DNA from: an uncultured Pseudomonadales bacterium
Lineage (GTDB): Bacteria > Pseudomonadota > Gammaproteobacteria > Pseudomonadales > IMCC2047
Assembly (NCBI GenBank): GCA_947258415.1
Contig: CAMYIF010000004.1
Location: 1 to 34,252 of the forward strand
DNA: 34,252 nt
Direction of reading: 5' to 3'
The notes under the pieces were generated by a model. That model did no database searches, was not told the DNA's origin, and saw only the letters and a list, made by a program, of their open reading frames with translations. The first letter of the stretch is position 1. Every line of letters starts with the position of its first letter. A program made the translations under genes and the position numbers. Shown here piece by piece: positions 30,003 to 34,252 of the stretch.

Positions 30003-31556
30003 TTATCTGAGTTTCTGGAAGACACGCGGATCGATAGCCGCAGCGCCCAACATGCCACCCGAAAGTGCCCCGGCGATTCCCGGGCTCATAACGTCCTGAC
30101 CCGCCAGGAACAAACCGGGAACAGGCGTACGGGCGTTGAGTGCTTCTGACAACATGCGGCGCGGGGTCGTTTCCACGCCATAGAACCCGCCCTTCTCGTG
30201 GCCGGTGAATGAGGCGGTTGCGAGTGGAGTGCCAAGTTCGCGATAGACGACGAGCGGCTCCAATGCGGGGAACTTCTCCGCGAAGAACGCCATCATCCTG
30301 GATTCGATACTCTGCTTGAATGCTGCCCAGTCGTCGGCGTTTTCTTCAGCACCTCCAGCCGCAAATTTTGCTACCGACGACCAATCGGCCCAAATCAGCA
30401 TTTCACCTGTGTGCTTGCTCGACGGACCCGGATCATGAGCGGGATCCTTGAGAGATGGAAACGAAACAAACATCATCGGAATTGGCCCTCCGTCTGTCGG
30501 TGTCCATATGGCGTCATTGGTGTTCCAGCTTTCGTAAAACCAGTGGTTCGAGCGCGTCGCTCCGTGCCGGGCGATATCACCCTCGAAGCCGAGAAACACC
30601 TCGAAGTGGCAGATCGAAGGCTTGAAAGTAGCTATCTCGCGAGTCCAGTGCTGTTCGCGAATTTCCTGCGGCAGCAAGTACTTCACGGTCTCACCGGCTC
30701 CGATCGCCGAGACGATATAAGGCGCGTTGATTTTTTCGCCGGATCCGGTACGCACGCCCACGGCTTTGCCATCTTCAAGCAATATCTCGCTGACCGGCGT
30801 CCCGGCCCTGGCGCTGCCGCCCGCCGCTTCGATCACGGGAACAAGCCCCCTTGCGATGGCGGCGGCACCGCCCACGGGGTAGGCAGCACCTTCGAGGTAG
30901 TGGCCCATGATGGTGGCATGAATGGCGAAACTCGATTCTTTCGGTTTGCCGCCATAGGTGCACCACTGTGCCGACAACACGGCGGCGAGCTTCGGGTTGC
31001 TGATGAGTTCCGCGATGACCTCGCCGGTTGTGCGACTGCACCAGCGCTGGATTTTCCTCTTATTCCACCAGTGATGCGCGGAGCGGAACGGCTCGGGTAT
31101 TGCTCGCTCGGCACCCACCATGTGCCCGGCTTCCTCCGCCGACAGCAACGCTTCGAAGTAGGCATCGATTTCGTCAACATTGCCGGGGAACCTGTCTTTG
31201 AGTTCCATCTTGTAGGCTGCGGCCGGACGCCCTACAGAAATATCGAATCCATCCGGGAAGTGCAGCGTGTCGTAGACGGTGCCTACCGAGTGAAAATCAA
31301 TCGTTCCGCCGCTGAGCCAGTCCAGGATCCGGCCGGCAAGCTGGTCGCGGCCGAATGTGCCGCAATAGTGGAGGCCCACATCCCAGGTGAACCCATCACG
31401 GGTGAAAGCGTGCGTCAGCCCGCCAATCGTCTGCGCCTGCTCAAGAAGCAAGACTTTGTGATCCAGGCGGGAAAGGGCAGCGGCCGCCGTCATTCCGCCC
31501 ATACCTGACCCGATGACAATGACGTCGAACTCGTTGGCTACCGGTCTAGCTGTCAT
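30003..31556 (-). CDS. FAD-dependent oxidoreductase, retinol-saturase/CrtI-like
   Basis: A 517-aa flavoprotein. The N-terminal dinucleotide motif is DVIVIGSGMGGMTAAAALSR, with EQAQTIGG after the second strand. Then comes FTRDGFTWDVGLHYCG, and near the C-terminus GLFLAGQDVMSPGIAGALSGG, the FAD-closing motif. The whole pattern fits the group that contains all-trans-retinol 13,14-reductase and carotenoid desaturase or isomerase enzymes. The substrate is a guess (carotenoid, retinoid or other polyene) because no crt genes are nearby. AAGGAGAT precedes the start. The coding sequence is clearly richer in G+C than its neighbours on both sides (about 70% in one 60-base line), suggesting horizontal transfer. 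Confidence 0.88.
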   Translation of the reverse strand: MTARPVANEFDVIVIGSGMGGMTAAAALSRLDHKVLLLEQAQTIGGLTHAFTRDGFTWDVGLHYCGTFGRDQLAGRILDWLSGGTIDFHSVGTVYDTLHFPDGFDISVGRPAAAYKMELKDRFPGNVDEIDAYFEALLSAEEAGHMVGAERAIPEPFRSAHHWWNKRKIQRWCSRTTGEVIAELISNPKLAAVLSAQWCTYGGKPKESSFAIHATIMGHYLEGAAYPVGGAAAIARGLVPVIEAAGGSARAGTPVSEILLEDGKAVGVRTGSGEKINAPYIVSAIGAGETVKYLLPQEIREQHWTREIATFKPSICHFEVFLGFEGDIARHGATRSNHWFYESWNTNDAIWTPTDGGPIPMMFVSFPSLKDPAHDPGPSSKHTGEMLIWADWSSVAKFAAGGAEENADDWAAFKQSIESRMMAFFAEKFPALEPLVVYRELGTPLATASFTGHEKGGFYGVETTPRRMLSEALNARTPVPGLFLAGQDVMSPGIAGALSGGMLGAAAIDPRVFQKLR

Positions 31557-31671
31557 TGGACGTCATCTCCTTTTGTTCTCCGTATTTCTGTCAATAATAC
31601 CCGCAACATATCCGATTTAAGGTCAACCGATCACTCCTGGCCGATAGCCGGACGGCCCACATCCATCAGAT

Positions 31672-32526
31672 TCAGCGTACTTCCTGTGTATCTGTCGCCG
31701 CTAAAAATGATCTAATAAGTTCAATACGTGCTCGATGGACTCGAATATTGAAGTCCATAAATGGATGCGCAAAGTCACTTCGCGTTTCGACGCGACTCCC
31801 TCGTGTTTTCGCGAGGTCTATGAGTTCCTGCGAATCCTTTAGCGGTACAACTTTGTCGAGCTCTCCTGCAACCATCAGAAACCGGGAACCATCTTTTGGG
31901 AAGTTGACCACCGGATCGTACTCTTCCGGGCATCCCCTGTTGGAGACGCGGCTTGGTGCCGAGTCAATAACAGCGCGATCAAAGGAGATGCCTGAACCAA
32001 TTACATTTAGCAAAACAATTCCGCCGAAAGATATGCCGTAGAGAAATCGCCTGCCTTGCGTTGAACTATCGATGCTGTCGAAGATTTCTATATAGTCACT
32101 TACAATTGCCTTGAGTCGACGTTTTCCTTCTGAATTGCCGTAACCCCGATAGTCGAAAATGTACGCCTCAATTCCTGCTTGTGAAAAGTCGGCCAGAGTG
32201 GACAGTAGTTGATCAGCCAACATTGCGTTACCCTGAGCTACCAGGACAGAGCCAAATACAGCTCCTTCAGGGTGCGTGCTACTCAGCTTGTAGCCCCTCA
32301 GGAGACGACCGTCCTTTGTCCTGTGCGCTACAGGTTCTGCGTTTGGAACGCGGTTAGCTGCCTCTGTACTCGGTTTGCCAGCGACGCTGCTCCACATCCA
32401 GAACACAAAGGGTTCCTTTAATGACCCGCAGACGCTCTTCTCTGGATTCTCTGGTTCGGCCATAGTGGTGCTTATCAGTGTTGGGATGAGGACAAGCGAC
32501 GTGAGGATCAGATGAAGCTTTTGCAT
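31672..32526 (-). CDS. secreted alpha/beta hydrolase, BEM46-like
   Basis: A 284-aa protein with a signal peptide (LHLILTSLVLIPTLISTTMA). The hydrolase core shows SVLVAQGNAMLADQLLSTL at the oxyanion strand, AYIFDYRGYGNSEG, the nucleophile elbow YGISFGGIVLL, the acid in VAGELDKVVPL and the histidine in DFAHPFMD. The triad is complete. The oxyanion strand reads QGNA in place of the common HGNA, a substitution that may affect activity. It resembles the cytoplasmic-side anchored hydrolase at 26492-27292 in the FDYRGYG block but is otherwise divergent. GGGGAA precedes the ATG. Its base composition is ordinary, unlike the flavoprotein gene beside it. Confidence 0.85.
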   Translation of the reverse strand: MQKLHLILTSLVLIPTLISTTMAEPENPEKSVCGSLKEPFVFWMWSSVAGKPSTEAANRVPNAEPVAHRTKDGRLLRGYKLSSTHPEGAVFGSVLVAQGNAMLADQLLSTLADFSQAGIEAYIFDYRGYGNSEGKRRLKAIVSDYIEIFDSIDSSTQGRRFLYGISFGGIVLLNVIGSGISFDRAVIDSAPSRVSNRGCPEEYDPVVNFPKDGSRFLMVAGELDKVVPLKDSQELIDLAKTRGSRVETRSDFAHPFMDFNIRVHRARIELIRSFLAATDTQEVR

Positions 32527-32831
32527 ATAAATTCCCCAGCGTCCCTGTTGCTGCCGCCTAACTGTCTTTTTTGACGCCTACGGCATAATAATAAATATTA
32601 TCCTGCTTCTACCTGTTTTTTATCAGGAATATAGTGATTTATAGCCATCTGAAATAGGCGCTGCCAACAGGGCAGGTATCCCTGAAACACTCGGCACATG
32701 CCTCGATATCCTTTTACGGCTGGAACAATCTTGCAGCCGTTTTGTCCATATTTTTAACTTAACCTGATAGCTCCTGCGTTGTTATCTACAAGAATAAAAT
32801 ACGAAACCAGGAAAATTCAAGGAAGGAATTT
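32527..32831. other. divergent intergenic region, 305 bp
   Basis: No gene seen. AT-rich patches (for example near 32590-32640) and a TAAAAT -10-like site at 32795-32800, before the lipoprotein gene, are the only hints of regulation; no -35 hexamer fits it well. AAGGAAGG forms the ribosome site of the lipoprotein gene. Confidence 0.4.
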
Positions 32832-33587
32832 ATGGTCAAACGATCTGTATTTATACCCGCAATACTTTTAGCCCTGTACGGATGTGCCAGCAGGGACATG
32901 TTCACAGAAACAGAAATCGGGGATGCCTATGTCCGGTTTAATGCAGATCAATTTCATGGTTTGCAATATAAAAACATCAGGCATACAGGCCAGCTCGATC
33001 GTGAAGAATATTCGTTGTACGTGGGTCATGGTGGCCAGGCTGAATTTATTTATATGGAAGCTACCCAAACAGACACCTCCCTTCAATACAACCATGATCA
33101 ATCAGAGAGAATTCATAAATTAATAGATACCTGGAATTATAACAAAGGCCATGACAAGGAATGGGGCAAGACGCGTCGATTACGTTCATCGCTCGGCAGT
33201 GTGCACTTTAAACCTTACCGGCTGACGGGTCTGAACCAGCAATGTGCAGGAATTTCCATCCAGCATGATTATGCACCGGATGACCCGCAACAAAGGCCTG
33301 TTCAGGTTGTCTTCGGTTACCTGTGCCAAAAAGGCAATACGGTATTATCAGATGAAAAAATGGTGAGCTATATCGAGCAAATCAGTATTCGGGATGCTTA
33401 TCGCGATTTTAAAATCAGTTCAGAATCATGGTCACTAAACAGCCCCACTACCCGGACAACCGAGGATAGCAATAAAAGCTATGCCGCGCTGGTCAACGGC
33501 GGATTCATTCCGGGAACAGGCAATAACAGGTTTCCGTTCAAACTCAGCTATTTCTACTCCAGTGGTGGCGGAACTGACAGATTTTAG
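32832..33587 (+). CDS. lipoprotein of unknown function
   Basis: A 251-aa protein with a lipoprotein signal, FIPAILLALYGC (Cys18), and a strong AAGGAAGG ribosome site. The mature chain is a mix of strands and polar loops (YVRFNADQFHGLQYKNIRHTG, YSLYVGHGGQAEFIYMEATQ, QVVFGYLCQKGNTVLSDEKMV). It has an internal Cys pair, QQCAG and YLCQ, that could form a disulfide. The C-terminus is Gly/Ser/Phe-rich (LSYFYSSGGGTDRF). I recognise no family. It stands alone between divergent and convergent neighbours and is probably attached to a membrane and exposed to the periplasm. Confidence 0.72.
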   Translation: MVKRSVFIPAILLALYGCASRDMFTETEIGDAYVRFNADQFHGLQYKNIRHTGQLDREEYSLYVGHGGQAEFIYMEATQTDTSLQYNHDQSERIHKLIDTWNYNKGHDKEWGKTRRLRSSLGSVHFKPYRLTGLNQQCAGISIQHDYAPDDPQQRPVQVVFGYLCQKGNTVLSDEKMVSYIEQISIRDAYRDFKISSESWSLNSPTTRTTEDSNKSYAALVNGGFIPGTGNNRFPFKLSYFYSSGGGTDRF

Positions 33588-33717
33588 CCTGGATAGCTAA
33601 GCCTGACGTTGTTGTGAAACTATTTGGGACAATCATCTCAAGCTTGTTTTAAGTTGGTCCACAAATCATGTATCGGGTAAAAATAGATGTGGTTTTACCC
33701 CAAATATTTTCTAATTA

Positions 33718-34252
33718 TTACTCTAGGCTTGTGATGTGTTGATTAATAATCGTGCTCCATGGAGAGCTTTTGTACTTAGCTGAAACCATTTTCCATGATT
33801 CAATTTCTCTCTTTTTATCATAAATTATTTTAATTTCCCTTTCGGTGGAGCCAACTGGATGTTTTATTTGAATTTGGCCAAAATACACTGGTGATTTTTC
33901 TTTCACTTCAATTGTAAAATCATCAGATGGGGGTATATTCAAAGTTTCCCAAAGGTTAGCATTCTGTGTTTTTACTTTGGTGATCTTATATCTCCCTGGC
34001 TCAAGACCGGGAATTACCACTAATCCACTCAACTGACTCAGAATGCCCCCTGTCTTGAATGACCCAATTAATATTTCATCGCCAGGCCCTCCTTTTAGCT
34101 TGGCAATAGCGACACCGGAAAGTGACATTGTGTTTAACGCTTTTTTTGTAACGGCATCTATAAGTAGTAGCCCAGTGGTTTGTGGAGCAGAATCCAAATT
34201 TACCGGTTCGGGGTAAATTGCTACTGCTTCCTGGTAGTTCTGTTTGTACTTA
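33718..34252 (-). CDS. beta-rich protein of unknown function, 5' partial at the window edge
   Basis: The track starts it at 34197, but that codon is TTG (not ATG), and the frame stays open to the window end, reading KYKQNYQEAVAIYPEPVN before it. So the gene continues outside the window. The visible part is a beta-sandwich-like domain: VVIPGLEPGRYKITKVK resembles the G-L-x-P-G-x-Y pattern of carboxypeptidase-regulatory-like or prealbumin-like domains, followed by DFTIEVKEKSPVYFGQIQIKH. Such domains occur in surface or lipoproteins. Base composition is noticeably AT-rich compared with the rest of the window. Function unknown. Confidence 0.7.
   Translation of the reverse strand, partial: KYKQNYQEAVAIYPEPVNLDSAPQTTGLLLIDAVTKKALNTMSLSGVAIAKLKGGPGDEILIGSFKTGGILSQLSGLVVIPGLEPGRYKITKVKTQNANLWETLNIPPSDDFTIEVKEKSPVYFGQIQIKHPVGSTEREIKIIYDKKREIESWKMVSAKYKSSPWSTIINQHITSLE

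Noticed and set aside
29752-30099. 115-aa plus-strand ORF after the MscS-like gene
   Set aside because: It runs into the flavoprotein gene on the other strand, lacks a ribosome site, and its composition is Pro/Ser-rich without domain pattern.
30411-31508. 365-aa plus-strand ORF opposite the flavoprotein gene
   Set aside because: It is the antisense shadow of a G+C-rich gene, which naturally lacks stops on the other strand. It shows no motif, ribosome site or family pattern, while the minus-strand frame has clear FAD motifs.

Overview
The window looks like chromosomal DNA from a gammaproteobacterium of moderate G+C, probably an environmental or marine lineage. The enzyme set is typical of a Gram-negative: class I DAHP synthase of the AroF/AroG type, CpdA, XthA, BioA, a two-domain Ada, an LpxA-type acyltransferase, AcpH and several lipoproteins. 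I saw no rRNA, tRNA, CRISPR array, complete insertion sequence or phage genes. Gene calls come from motif recognition and start-site inspection, because no database search was possible.

Layout. 1-4.7 kb: the 3' end of a RecB/AddA-like helicase whose C-terminal nuclease domain looks dead, then aroF, cpdA and xthA on the + strand, ending in nested hairpins. 4.7-10.2 kb: a membrane-anchored AsmA-like protein (-), a GNAT protein, a PilZ protein with a good extended -10 promoter, a secreted HExxH peptidase (-), a DUF502 membrane protein and a large M48 lipoprotein protease. 10.2-14.5 kb: a gamma-glutamyltransferase without a signal peptide (-), divergent from a translationally coupled pair made of a GCS2-type carboxylate-amine ligase and an AstE/aspartoacylase-like zinc hydrolase. 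Together these could form and cleave a small gamma-glutamyl or amide compound. 14.6-19 kb: bioA, a membrane-anchored HDOD protein (-) and ada (-). 19-24.7 kb: an Rdx/SelW-like protein, a HAD hydrolase and a stand-alone lpxA-type gene (+); then a minus-strand run of glycosyltransferase, acpH and a small lipoprotein; then a DUF3179 protein. 24.7-26.4 kb: a compact minus-strand run of VOC protein, DUF3830 protein and SDR.

26.5-34.25 kb reads as an accessory region with changing base composition. It holds a BEM46-like hydrolase, a two-gene membrane module (a 212-aa single-TM protein of unknown family followed by a SLATT-like 2TM protein), a divergent short MscS-like channel with a three-unit 10-residue repeat in its beta domain, a G+C-rich retinol-saturase/CrtI-like flavoprotein that looks horizontally acquired, a secreted alpha/beta hydrolase, an orphan lipoprotein and an AT-rich partial gene that runs off the right edge.

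The best candidate for an undescribed system is the SLATT, unknown-TM and MscS-like cluster at 27.3-29.7 kb. SLATT proteins are known as predicted pore-forming effectors in nucleotide-signal conflict systems, but no nucleotidyltransferase or SLOG sensor is visible beside this one. The second candidate is the GGT/GCS2/AstE-like cluster.
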